This document shows positions 14,301-23,882 of a DNA stretch of 64,000 nucleotides, piece by piece (positions within the stretch are counted from its first letter, which is position 1; each line of letters begins with the position of its first letter). The stretch lies in contig NW_006767436.1 of assembly GCF_000264995.1 (NCBI RefSeq), positions 1,514,800-1,578,799 of the forward strand, in the 5' to 3' direction. Under the pieces are notes generated by a model. It did no database searches and was not told the DNA's origin. It worked only from the letters and a program-made list of their open reading frames with translations. The position numbers and the translations under genes are program-made. Source of the DNA: Punctularia strigosozonata HHB-11173 SS5 (Eukaryota; Basidiomycota; Agaricomycetes; Corticiales; Punctulariaceae).

Positions 14301-14948
14301 AAAGGACTGCGATTGCCCTGTGGGAGGCGGATAAGGCGAAGCTTTCCGAAGAAGATGCCAGTCGGCTCCCACCGCCTCAGCGGAACCCGGTACTAACTGC
14401 GTATGATGTCGAGCCGGAAGGGTGGGTGCTCCGGGTTGTGGAGAAGATACCCAATGCGGCACTGGAGGACGCTTTGCTGGTCTTGCCGTTCGGAAAGGTG
14501 CTCAGTCTCATGTGGTACCTCGATGAATGGGCCAAGCGGGTCGGTTGTTCTCTACTCTCGGCTTGGTCCAGTCTTTGACCGTGATTACCCAGGATTGGAA
14601 CATAACGCTCACATGCCGCGTCTTGTTTTTCCTGCTGAAAACGCATCATCACCAGATTGTGGCCAACCGCGTCATGCGCACAGCGCTCATTCCGCTTCGA
14701 AAGCACCTTCGGTCCGTTCTCGCGAAGCAGAAGCAGACGATAGGGTGCGTCGAGATTTACTGTGCATTACCCATGGCTGATGCATGGCCCGATATAGTTA
14801 CAACCTCGCGGCGTTGGAGTACATTCGACGGCAGAATGAAGCCTCGCGAACGGCACAATTCTATGAAGAGGAAGGCTTGGATGAGGCCAAGGTCAGAGCG
14901 AAAATCGCGGACGGCCGAAAGAGGAAACGAGTTAATATCAAAGCTTGA
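11387..14948 (+). CDS. UTP12: UTP12/DIP2 (WDR3) WD40 protein of the small-subunit processome
   Basis: Tandem WD40 beta-propeller protein of the UTP-B subcomplex, needed for U3-dependent 18S rRNA maturation in the nucleolus. ATG 11387 gives [12 protein letters not shown], then after an intron [11 protein letters not shown], the usual N terminus. WD repeats end in signatures such as GSIRIWD, DLIVWD, LLKVWD, GELKAWT, GSLKIWN, DVKFWD, NVKIWG, MVKYWD and SIRVWE. A charged insert ([17 protein letters not shown]) sits between the two propellers as in orthologues. The C-terminal Utp12 domain follows from about [16 protein letters not shown] to [13 protein letters not shown], ending in a basic tail [10 protein letters not shown]. 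About 950 residues with a dozen short introns. IMP4, another processome protein, is 2 kb away. Confidence 0.94.
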
Positions 14949-15608
14949 ACCGTCAATGAACTGGGAGCGGTCGGGAGTTATGCCTCGCATTGGGGCCCGC
15001 GACTGCCTGCGAGCGTCCTCGCCTCGCCGTTTGGCCTGGGCTGAAACGCGCAGGAGGGGTTGATGCTGTATACATTCGCTTCAAAATGAGATCGATTCTC
15101 CGTGCAGCGGTGATGTCCGCGCGCACAGCGTGACAGCGCCGGCGCAGATGTGAAAGGCGTGAGGTTGGATGTAGTGAGGCACGCGATTGCAAATTGAGTC
15201 AGATTGGCATCGTGGGCGCAAGAGATCCCTCTCATCTTCACCGTCCGTCTTCATACAATAGTCCGGGAAGCGACCTCGCTTCCCACCTCCGACCGCAATG
15301 GAGGTTTGCTCTGCCCACCCATCCTAACTTGCCCACCCATATCGTACTCGTCTGCTGGGGTGCAATCGGAAGGCCCCGCGGTACGCACAGGCGACCGCCA
15401 ACGGTCTATAGTCGCCTCGGCACCTATTACCTCCAAATAATTCTCGCGAGTTTACGTGTCGTGCGGTCCTGTTCGCTACCGTCGAGTCGGCTGTGGCAAC
15501 TCCCTGCTGGGCTTGCCCTTGGTTTTCCTGAACATAGTCGATGTGCGTGCTGCAGGGTGCCTGCTGCAGACCGCGTTCTGACCGATATTGATCAGCTTTG
15601 CGATTACC
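14949..15608. other. Gene-free region upstream of the disordered protein gene
   Basis: 660 bp. The open frames here (for example 15194-15745 +) overlap the following gene in another frame and show no family resemblance. It probably holds the UTP12 3' end and the promoter of the gene at 15609. Confidence 0.45.
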
Positions 15609-17675
15609 ATGAGGGCCATGTTCGGTACGCGGTCCGCGACCGTCAAGCGAAAAGAGTCTCGGGGATCCTCTGGTCCATCTTCGGGACGCAGTTACAGCAG
15701 TTCCGATACTTCAGACAATCAGCGGCAGAAAGCACAACAAGTTGAGGCCATGCTGTCGTCTTTAGGTCCAATGCTAGGACCAGCGCCGTCTAAGCCTCGA
15801 GCGACACCCAAGAAAACCCATGGAAATTCGAGTGACCGTACGCCAGCACCGCGTCATGCTGACCTCGCGTCTGCTGCTCCGTGGAATGCACCTCGGCGCA
15901 TATTATCGCAAGTCGATTCGGACGAGGAGTTCGTATCCTTCACTCGCCCCTCTCCACCCCCCTCTGCACTCGGACTTTCGACGTCGCATCACACGGGTCA
16001 CCCTTACCCTTTCTCCTCTCGTGGCACGGTGGCTTCTGTACATTCTCCCGAACCTGTACAGCGCACCACTCATAACACCTATCATCCACCAACTCTGGGG
16101 CCGGTGAGGAAAGCCAACGCGATAGTGCAACCCGATCATACACCGCGCCGCAACGGTGCCTCTGCACAAACCATTCACGAACAACCACATCGCTCGCGTT
16201 CCAAATCCTTAGGCGCACATACTCGTTCCCCCCCGACTATCCAACACAAACCACCGCTTCCCCCTGCACCTGCTCGAACAATCAGGGAGCCAACGAGGGA
16301 ACTGTCGTTCTTTGAGTCGGACTGGGGCGGTGATGACCCTTTTGCGCGTCTTCCTCCCCCTTCGCATGTGCCACCGTCGTTTCCTCCGGATCTTTTGGAC
16401 CACCAAGCGACCGTCTCTGCATTGTCTGTCAAAAAATCCACCATTCCAAACAAGCAGAGCATGCCTAATCTGGAGGGCATATGGCAAAGGTTTTTGGTTG
16501 AGGCCGACGAAGAGGACACCCAGGACTCCTCACTTCCAGATTCAGCGAGCGGGGCCCCGCTATTAGGCAGATCAATGTCTGCGAATGCGGTGGACGCCGC
16601 AGGATCGGCAATGCCGCGCCCTGTCTCGGTGGCACGGCGGACTCAATCGCATCAAGCTCTGGCACTTCGTGCCCGTACGCAGACCCCGCGTTATCCGATT
16701 TATCATTCCAGTGCTTCAGACTTGCGATACAACTCTGGAAGGCATAACGAAACTTGGTCCGACTCTGGTTCCTACTCTCGCATTTCACGGACGCCGCCCA
16801 TGCCAACGGGCACAGACGAACATCGCTCAAGCGCCTTGCTCGACGCATTTTCTCATCTTGAGGCTGTCCAAGAGGAGTTCCGTCTTTCTGCTGCAGCAAC
16901 GGCGCCGGACTCTCCAGCAGCGGCGCCCTCCGGCTTTCCTACCCCGCCCCTCTCACTTCCCCGACAAAGACCGCCACCCTGGGACAAAAACGCCGAACTA
17001 CCGCAACTCTCGACAGAGAAGCTGCTACCGCCCATCGTCACAGACGTGACACGTGGGATCCCTTTGGCGACACCCCCGCTCGAAAGCGCCCTGAGCTGGG
17101 CTTCATCACGAAGCGAAGACAGTCAAGCTTTTTCGCCGTTCACCCCTCAATCTTCGCGTCCCTTCCACACTGCTGTAAGCAGTCCGTCTGCTTCGGCGCC
17201 TCCTGTGAACTTCTGCCGGCCGGTCCACATGCTTCCTCGCGCTACCTCTCCTCCACATGGGCCATTACCTAGACCCCCGGACTTATTCATTCCGGCTAGG
17301 ACGGAGTTACAGCTGACACCTCCACGCTCAAAATCTTCGAGGGAAGATGCATCATCATCGCACGGCGGAGCCGACGCGGACTTCCCATCTTTCGCACCGG
17401 ACACAATTGCTTCCCCGCCTGTATCCAGAACGCCGTCGCCTGAACCGGATGCAGAGAACGTCCTCTTCATTCCTGAGCGTTCGCCAGGCTCTTCCCCGCT
17501 CTCCCCGGACTTGCAAGCGTTCATTAAAGCTGACCTGCATAAGTCCGGTGCACTCTCTCGAATGCGTCGTCAGCAGCGTCAGGAATTCCTCAGCTCGACG
17601 ACGACAATAGAAGTTAACCGCTGTCCTACCCCAAACTCCACCGAAGGAGACGTGCAATGGGGTTATGCCGTTTGA
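15609..17675 (+). CDS. Large Ser/Pro-rich disordered protein, unknown function
   Basis: One open frame without visible introns, 688 residues from ATG 15609 (MRAMFGTRSATVKRKESRG). The frame itself opens earlier with TTG, so ATG 15609 is the first usable start; a second ATG lies three codons on. No domain is recognised. Composition is strongly Ser, Pro, Thr and Arg rich, with acidic patches (SDEEF, EADEEDTQDSS) and many S/T-P sites that could be phosphorylated. The last 60 residues are more ordered, with a basic helix-like stretch (SPDLQAFIKADLHKSG, MRRQQRQEFLSS). A role in signalling, cytoskeleton or transcription scaffolding is possible but not shown. The length of an uninterrupted frame with biased third codon positions supports that it is real. 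Confidence 0.75.
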   Translation: MRAMFGTRSATVKRKESRGSSGPSSGRSYSSSDTSDNQRQKAQQVEAMLSSLGPMLGPAPSKPRATPKKTHGNSSDRTPAPRHADLASAAPWNAPRRILSQVDSDEEFVSFTRPSPPPSALGLSTSHHTGHPYPFSSRGTVASVHSPEPVQRTTHNTYHPPTLGPVRKANAIVQPDHTPRRNGASAQTIHEQPHRSRSKSLGAHTRSPPTIQHKPPLPPAPARTIREPTRELSFFESDWGGDDPFARLPPPSHVPPSFPPDLLDHQATVSALSVKKSTIPNKQSMPNLEGIWQRFLVEADEEDTQDSSLPDSASGAPLLGRSMSANAVDAAGSAMPRPVSVARRTQSHQALALRARTQTPRYPIYHSSASDLRYNSGRHNETWSDSGSYSRISRTPPMPTGTDEHRSSALLDAFSHLEAVQEEFRLSAAATAPDSPAAAPSGFPTPPLSLPRQRPPPWDKNAELPQLSTEKLLPPIVTDVTRGIPLATPPLESALSWASSRSEDSQAFSPFTPQSSRPFHTAVSSPSASAPPVNFCRPVHMLPRATSPPHGPLPRPPDLFIPARTELQLTPPRSKSSREDASSSHGGADADFPSFAPDTIASPPVSRTPSPEPDAENVLFIPERSPGSSPLSPDLQAFIKADLHKSGALSRMRRQQRQEFLSSTTTIEVNRCPTPNSTEGDVQWGYAV

Positions 17676-18122
17676 TCAATTTTACGAGTTCACTACAGTT
17701 CGCTTTTTCTCCGATTATCATCCCACGTCATATTTCGTTCTTTGTATCACTGATGTGGTTGTTGCATTAGATCGATACCGACGCGTCGGTATCTGCTACC
17801 GAAGCAGGACTTCGCGAACTTCAGAAATATTACGGTCCTTCCTAGTGTTCAATACCGTGGCGCTTTTGTAGGTATAGTAAGGAGGTACCATCATACTGAA
17901 TGTAGCATTGCAAACATATGATCCAGAGGATGTGGAAGGCGAAAATTTATTATGCTTTTCGTCGTAATAACAAACATGGAGAGGTGGATACAGTTGATGT
18001 AGGTAGTGCGGGTGTCCAACTCTAAACTAATACAATGTAGGAGGTACAGATAGATAGATGCAATGTGGCTGAAGACAAATGCGACGGAGAGCAACGAGGA
18101 TGACAATAAATAGAGATCGAAT
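17676..18122. other. Gene-free convergent gap before RNR2
   Basis: 447 bp, AT-richer than the coding flanks, between the stop of the disordered protein gene (+) and the stop of RNR2 (-). No gene supported; expected to hold both 3' UTRs. Confidence 0.5.
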
Positions 18123-19637
18123 CTAGAAGTCCTCATCCAGCGTACTGTGGTGACATGAGTCAAGAGCGTTGCAGAAGTAAACGGGATACTCACAATGTTT
18201 TGGCGCTTGCAGGGGGAGCCTCGCCTTCGACTGGTGCTTGACCGTGCTTCGATGTCGCAACACCGGCTTTCGAGTAGTCGCTGACACGTTTCTCGAAGAA
18301 GTTCGTCTTGCCCTGAAGGGAGATCATGTCCATGAAGTCGAAGGGGTTGGTGACGTTGTAGTGTTTTTCGCCACCGAGAGCGACGAGGAGACGGTCTGCC
18401 ACGAACTCGATGTATTGGCACATGAGCTTCGCGTTCATGCCAATCAAGGCGACAGGAAGGGCATCCGTCAGGAACTCTTGCTCGATGCCGACCGCCTCAA
18501 CAATAATGGCCTTGACGACCTCAGGGTGGGGGCGCCGACGCAAGTGCGAGAAAAGCAGGCAGGCGAAGTCGGTGTGCATGCCTTCATCGCGGCTTATGAG
18601 CTCGTTGGAGAAGGTGAGTCCAGGCATGAGACCACGCTTCTTTAGCCAAAAGATGCTGGCAAAGGAACCGGAGAAGAAGATACCCTCCACGGCGGCAAAT
18701 GCAACGAGACGCTCGGCGAATCCACTGCGTTGATCGTTGATCCAGCGGATTGCCCAATCAGCTTTGCGCTTGACACAGGGAATGGTCTCGATGGCGTCAA
18801 AAAGGTAGTCTCGTTGCGCAGGGTCCTTGATGTAGGTGTCAATGAGTAGAGAGTAAGTTTCGGAGTGGATGTTTTCCATCATAATCTGGAAGCCGTAGAA
18901 GCACCGAGCTTCGGCAGCTTGCACTTCATTGGAGAAACGCTCGAGGAGGTTCTCATTGACGATACCATCGGAAGCGGCGAAAAAAGCAAGGACGTGCGAG
19001 ATGAAGTGGCGCTCGTTGTCGTTCAAGCGGTTGTTCCAGTCATGCAAGTCCTTGGAGAGATCCATTTCCTCTGCGGTCCAGAACGATGCTTCCGCCTTCT
19101 TGTACATTTGCCAGATCTATGGAGGGAGGGAGGGAGGGCTTAGATACGTATCAAATGCAAGCTGTACTTAACTTACCTCATGGTACTGAATGGGGAACAA
19201 TACGAAGCGACGCTTGGACTCCATCAAGAGAGGTTCCTGGTCTTCACCGACGATGAGTCGATATATACGTGGAAGGAAACTGCTTGACGTACCCTCCGGG
19301 AGGTCAACCTCACCAACATATCTAGTCCTGAGGTCCTCGACGGTGGTCTCAAGCTTGTGCTCCTCTTCAGAGACCTGTGTGGCGTGCTCGGCCTTCAGGA
19401 AGTTCATTTCGGGAAGCTCGTCAGAAACCGAGCTCGGTGAGTGAGATAGCCGCTCGTCGTTGATGGTCTTGGCAGGCTTGATAGGGGTCGTGAGGGAGAA
19501 AGCTTCGAGGGCTGCCGCAGCCTAACAGTAGTTATGAGAAAGGGATGAGACACGGCGCGACACGACACGGCACGAACCTTCTTAGATGGAGAGGGTTGAG
19601 GTGACGCGGCGCGAGGAGGGGTAACACAGGTAGCCAT
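18123..19637 (-). CDS. RNR2: Ribonucleoside-diphosphate reductase small subunit
   Basis: R2 subunit that houses the diiron-tyrosyl radical for ribonucleotide reduction. ATG 19637 gives [20 protein letters not shown]; a first intron follows, then [13 protein letters not shown] and the conserved [16 protein letters not shown]. After the intron at 19117-19176 comes [17 protein letters not shown]. Iron ligands are visible: Asp in AEEMDLSKD, Glu in the [12 protein letters not shown] helix region, Glu and His in [17 protein letters not shown] (which also carries the radical Tyr), and Glu/Glu/His in later helices including [10 protein letters not shown]. The last tiny exon (after a gtgagt...ccacag intron) adds FTLDEDF, the R1-binding tail. 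Length about 415 residues, normal. Upstream MluI boxes suggest S-phase control. A broken second copy lies 440 bp upstream on the same strand. Confidence 0.96.
19117..19176 (-). other. RNR2 intron with (CCCT)n tract before its acceptor
   Basis: This 60 nt intron runs gtaagt...atag on the minus strand. Its polypyrimidine tract is made of repeated CCCT units: on the plus strand, bases 19121-19138 read as five G-runs separated by single A. That pattern fits the textbook G-quadruplex rule on the DNA strand opposite the transcript. Confidence 0.8.
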
Positions 19638-19790
19638 GGGTGATGAGTCGGTGAAAAGGATGTGTCTATAACGGACGAGGCAATTTACAGCTGGTAGGCT
19701 GGCGGCGGAAGAGACCGTGGTTGAAGTCGAGAGCAGACAGCAAAACTGGTTATAAGCCCGACGGCAGCTTGGCTCTGTTTACGTGATTCA

Positions 19791-19796
19791 ACGCGT
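19791..19796. promoter_or_regulatory. MluI cell-cycle box (ACGCGT) upstream of RNR2
   Basis: Palindromic ACGCGT, 154 bp upstream of the RNR2 ATG. ACGCGT is the known binding core of MBF (Mbp1/Swi6), which activates RNR and other S-phase genes in fungi. Function here is inferred. Confidence 0.65.
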
Positions 19797-19854
19797 TGTG
19801 TTTGTTTGTTTTGGGGCCACAAGCGCGACAAAACGTGATTAGGTGGATTCGTCA

Positions 19855-19860
19855 ACGCGT
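19855..19860. promoter_or_regulatory. Second MluI cell-cycle box (ACGCGT) upstream of RNR2
   Basis: Second ACGCGT, 64 bp from the first and 218 bp upstream of the RNR2 ATG, followed by a further CGCG-rich run (CGTCGCGTCGCGCC). Two copies in one short promoter strengthen the MBF reading. Confidence 0.65.
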
Positions 19861-20080
19861 CGCGTCGCGCCATGATTCAATTAATCAGCGCGTCTAATAC
19901 TGATAACGCGAAACACCGAGGCGGTCCTCGTACTGTCATGCCGTGTCTGAGCAGGGTGATATATTATACAGGCGACGGCTACACCCCTCCGTCAGGGTCT
20001 CATCGGCGAAGACAGTCGCACAGGAGCTGAAGTTGTGAGCCTATGACAACGTCGAACCAAGTTTCAGACGATGGAACGAT

Positions 20081-21035
20081 TCAGAAATCCTCGTCAGTGT
20101 TGGTGGCAGTGCACGGTGAGCCTTGAAAGCACTAGTGTATGGAAGAAACACGCACAAAAATCGACTATGTTGCTGTTTCCTGCCCTGATCTTGGGAAGCT
20201 ACCCCGGTCTGCGAATACTCACTAACCCGTTTTTCGAAAAAGTCAGTCTTGCCCTATAGGCGCCACGTGTCAGTGGATAAAGGGCGAAGCAAGCAACTTG
20301 TAGCGAGATCAAGTCCATAAAGTCGAAGGGATTGGCAGCGTTGTAATGTTTCATACACCCGAGTGCAACGAGCAGGAGATCAGCGACGAATTCCATATAT
20401 CGGCACATTAACTCGCCATTCATTCTGATGAGCGAAACAGATAGCGCATCTACGACGTAATGAGTACACGGTGTTCGGATTTAACGGCTGGACGTGCCTT
20501 ACCCGTCAAAAGCCCCTGCTCGATGCGCACGGCGTCGCTCACAATCTCCAGTATGGCATCCGGACGCGGGCGTCTTCGCAGGTATGAGGAAAGTAAGCAT
20601 GCAAAATCTGTGTGCGTCCCTTCGTCTCGGCTTATAAACGTTGCTGAAGGTCAAACCCGGCATCAAGCCTCGTTTCTTGAGCCAGAATATTGCAGCAAAG
20701 GACCCACTGCAAAATATTCCTTCCATCGCGGCGAAGGCCGCTAATTGCTCTGCAAACCTGCTGTCCTTGTCTTCTATCCAGCGCAGTGCCCATTCCGCCT
20801 TCTTCTTCACACACGAGATGGTGTCAACCGCCCGGAACATTCTATCCCTCTCAACCTCATCACGCACGTATGTGTCGATGAGGAGGGAGTAAGTCTCCGT
20901 GTGCACGTGTTCAATCATGATTCAAATCCGTAGCACCGTTCTTCCGGTATTTTGACTTCGTTTAAGAAGTGTGAGACCACTATCTGGCAGATTTCGTTCA
21001 CGATTCCGTCTGAAGTAGTCAAGAACGCCAGCTCG
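20081..21035 (-). pseudogene. Second RNR2-like copy, 5'-truncated and frame-broken
   Basis: A host-gene paralogue of the R2 subunit, not a virus remnant. It starts mid-protein near SYELAFLTTSDGIVNE and lacks about 130 N-terminal residues, including the [10 protein letters not shown] block with the first iron ligand. It retains [69 protein letters not shown] and [12 protein letters not shown]. Two reading-frame slips are seen, one after GFE (about 20925) and one after TFSN (about 20637). Three introns can be placed: in LLT-D-ALS, after ISLQ, and before the tail, and the tail still ends TDEDF. The intact RNR2 gene lacks the first two introns, so this is not an mRNA-derived copy. Protein divergence is large, so the duplication is old. 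Sequencing error could explain the slips but not the missing N terminus. Confidence 0.75.
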
Positions 21036-21981
21036 TAAGAAATAGCATGATGATCGTCAGAAGTGACTCAGCAAGTTCGAGACGATCGAGAGAGAAAATA
21101 ATTGGGGAGGAGAAAATGAGAGGATGACACGATTCTGGGTAATTCTAGGGCGGCCTTGGAGTCCCCTAGAGTGATGGAAATCTCAAGATAAGAAACATAA
21201 ACATGGGCAGATAGTTGGAGCAGCTTCAGAGCAGGTGCAACGAGCGGCGGCTTCATGTTTTCGAGGAAACCTCAGATCCAGGGTGGAAAAGCGTCGATGT
21301 TGAGTTTTGTAGGCGGCCTAGGTCGTGATAGATGTGGCACATTGAAGAAGGTATTTCCTAAACTTTGAGAGCGGTTTGAGGGTGGTAGGAAGCTTCGGGA
21401 GCTCGTGGAACGCGATACGGTTGTCGGGCATCGGTGCGCGAGGAGAGGCTGTTGCCTAAAAGGGGAATTCTCACGCCCAAAAAAGAAAAGGGGCTGTGTC
21501 GTCCTCCCCCGCTCCCGCTCGGGGTATCTGCTGGCTTGAGGCTCGCTCGCTTGCTTGGCTGGCTGGTCTCTTGCGCATCGCAATCGGTGTATTATGTTTA
21601 TTCTACTCAGATACGTCACGGAGGCTCGACAACGGGGACCGGAGAATAGTTGCCTCCGAACTACATTTGCCATTAAGTTGCGAATATTGGGGATAGCGTA
21701 TAACGGTGGCTGTGAGCAGCGAGAATATCAGGAAGAAAGAACGGACCAAGTTAACCTGCCCCGCAAAAAAGCTCAAGACGTAGATTTATTCACTTGCTCA
21801 GTCATGCGACTGCAGCTGGAGCGCCAGTACTACAGTACTGTGATAGTGACTCCAAGTCCGACTTCCTTGAGTACCACCGTGGCGGTGTTGGCAGCCTTAG
21901 TCAGGCACGTGGCTATACGATGGCCCGTCGCTTTCGAGCTTCTTCAGGCTTCAACTTGAAGGGTCGCACCTTGGTCGCACC
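21036..21981. other. Gene-free region between the RNR2-like copy and VMA21
   Basis: About 945 bp. The longest open frames (21272-21673 -, 134 codons; 21555-21959 +, 135 codons) overlap each other, and neither shows a family I recognise. It holds the VMA21 promoter and possibly decayed 5' parts of the RNR2-like copy, although I could not recognise any such parts. Confidence 0.4.
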
Positions 21982-22400
21982 ATGAGCGAACATGTAGCAA
22001 TGGCAAGGGCTGTGGATAAATCCGCCAAGGGGTACGTATCTGTGGCCCATTGTTTGTCGCCGACCACTCAACCTCTATCTCCCTGTAATGTCTAGCGGAG
22101 TCCTGGTTAAACTCGTTCTGTTTGCCGTCTCGTTGGCCATCGTTCCATTGCTGACATACTATGCCTCGTCAATCTATCTCTACGGAGGTGAGTCTCATGG
22201 TTCATCATGGTTGACTCACTCGACCAACTCGTCACTCAGGGAATACTACATATGCCGCTTTGACTGCTGTGTTCTCTGCCAATACTGTCCTCGTTGTCTA
22301 CATCATCACGTCAATCTTCGAAGATACTCCACTCAAGACTTCACATGATTCTCCTTCAGAATCAACGGTTACGACGGCGGAGGACAAGAAACAGCGGTAG
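21982..22400 (+). CDS. VMA21: V-ATPase assembly factor VMA21
   Basis: Small ER membrane protein that chaperones assembly of the V0 sector of the vacuolar ATPase. Three exons: MSEHVAMARAVDKSAKG, then GVLVKLVLFAVSLAIVPLL and YYASSIYLYGG, then NTTYAALTAVFSANTVLV and IITSIFEDTP. Two membrane helices are in the expected places. The protein ends AEDKKQR; Lys at positions -4 and -3 form a KKXX ER-retrieval signal, which yeast Vma21 also uses. Introns run from gtacgtatc to tgtctag and from gtgagtctc to cactcag. About 100 residues, normal length. Confidence 0.93.
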
Positions 22401-22486
22401 TGTCTTCTATGTATTGCGAGATGAGTGGTGACTTGCGAAAACAGACAGTCCCGCTGTTCGAGTGTACGTGGCTACACCATGATCAA

Positions 22487-23840
22487 TTATAGTGCTACCC
22501 CGGGGATGCCTGCTTGTTTCATGTCCTCAATAACGCCATCCAGATCGCCAACGGTTTGTCTATGCAAGAAGGTTCACGTCAAGGTCTTCCCTTGAGAGCG
22601 GACCTCGCCGTATTGCCCTTCTGTCACCGCAGCGTTGCTACGGACCCCACACCCGCAGGTTACGTCGGTACGCTGTCGGATCTTTCTTTGCAATATATTG
22701 CTCCCAAATGCAACCGTCTTCATTTTCATCTTCGTACCCATTGTTCCTGCTGCTTTTGTGACGCTCAGTTGTTGTGGTTCGATCTCCTGGTCCTACTCAT
22801 GATTCGATCCCTGCAGCAGGATGTATATCAGTTTTGTACAGCCATAACAAGAGCTGCATGTTTCGATCTTCGACGCGACATATACCCTCGATCAGCGATC
22901 GTGCGTCCACAAGAGATCGCCGTCGGGCCTAGACAAGTCTGTAAGGTTCATAGGTGTTCACCGATCTCATCGACAGACGGGTGTTGCAACGAGAAACAAT
23001 GACGTGCTCAGGAAGGCCGTCGCAACGATGAGGCCTGATGCCGCCGCCGTGAGGACACGCGCCGGTATTGAGGCATCTTGCGCGAATATCAAGATCATCT
23101 CAGTGAGGTTGACAGGTGTGAATGCACGATTGCATCGTACGTCCGTCGTTGGGCCCTGAACCCCAGAAATGTCCGAGCCTTCCCCCGTCGGAATCGGGGA
23201 TCTCTGGTTCCTGGCGAAGACTCCGTTAGTGGATTGGCGGGACATACGGGTTCTTCGCCGTCGTGTTGCATACTCTCCCTTGGACAAGACACCCATATTT
23301 CGCTCTACGTCGACCGGAGTGCATAGCTTGACGCCCTTCGATCCACCGCAAATCACTCGGCACAGGAGAATCAAATTTGTCCAGGCCGCAGATGTCATGG
23401 AGATCGACGCTGCGAAAACGTCCCGGTATATTACTGGCGTATTACGTAGCCGAGGTCGGCACAAGACATCGACAAGTTCTCAGCGCGTCGTCGTCCATCA
23501 ATCAGAGTGCTACAGAATATCCTCTCCCGATCAGGAAGGAAGGGCTTCCGACAACTCGAACGACCAAGAAGGGCGTCTTCTGTTGACCGGGCACTTTCTT
23601 TGTGTGCAAGCTATCGAATTTGGTGCACTGCAGATCAAATCCGGAGACAACGTAGAGACATGTCGTCGGCTAGCGATTTCACCTAGCCTACCCTTTTTGG
23701 TTAGCGCCGGGCTCTACGAGGAATTTCAAACCGCGCAGCCAGAAAGTCATGGAACCGCGCATCGGCCTTGCCGAGATCAGTCGAGTCCGCATTGGTTCCG
23801 CATCCTCGAAATCTTCAAATAGGGGTGCTGGACCACTCAT
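22487..23840 (-). CDS. Uncharacterised gene, exon structure unresolved
   Basis: I do not recognise this gene and could not join all exons. Protein-like minus-strand pieces, in order: ATG 23840 with MSGPAPLFEDFEDAEP; after a 48 nt gt...ag intron, a piece reading TTCLYVVSGFDLQC, KKVPGQQKTPFLVVRVVG and SPSFLIGR; a piece with FRSVDLHDICGLDKFDSPV and SDLRWIEG; a hydrophobic stretch (LTAAASGLIVATAFLSTSLF); a piece with YEDENEDGCIWEQYIAKKD; and an end reading TVGDLDGVIEDMKQAGIPG and stop at 22487. Opposite-strand frames also exist (a 217-codon frame from 23169 +), so the strand is not certain. If correct, the gene is convergent with VMA21 and starts only 42 bp from the DUF6534 gene. It could also be two genes or a decayed one. 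Confidence 0.35.
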
Positions 23841-23882
23841 ACTCTGCGCTGTCTGTTCCACAAGCTTGCGTTTACTCGCCTG

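Noticed and set aside
21272-21673. 134-codon minus-strand frame
   Set aside because: Arg/Pro/Ser-biased, no resemblance, overlaps a plus frame of similar length; I checked whether it could be the missing N terminus of the RNR2-like copy and it is not.
22680-22800. Plus-strand hydrophobic stretch resembling a membrane helix
   Set aside because: The same bases on the minus strand read YEDENEDGCIWEQYIAKKD, which looks more like selected protein; a chance reverse of an acidic region often appears hydrophobic.
23169-23822. 217-codon plus-strand frame
   Set aside because: Composition looks random, no family resemblance, and the minus strand here gives better protein-like exons; kept only as a counter-argument.
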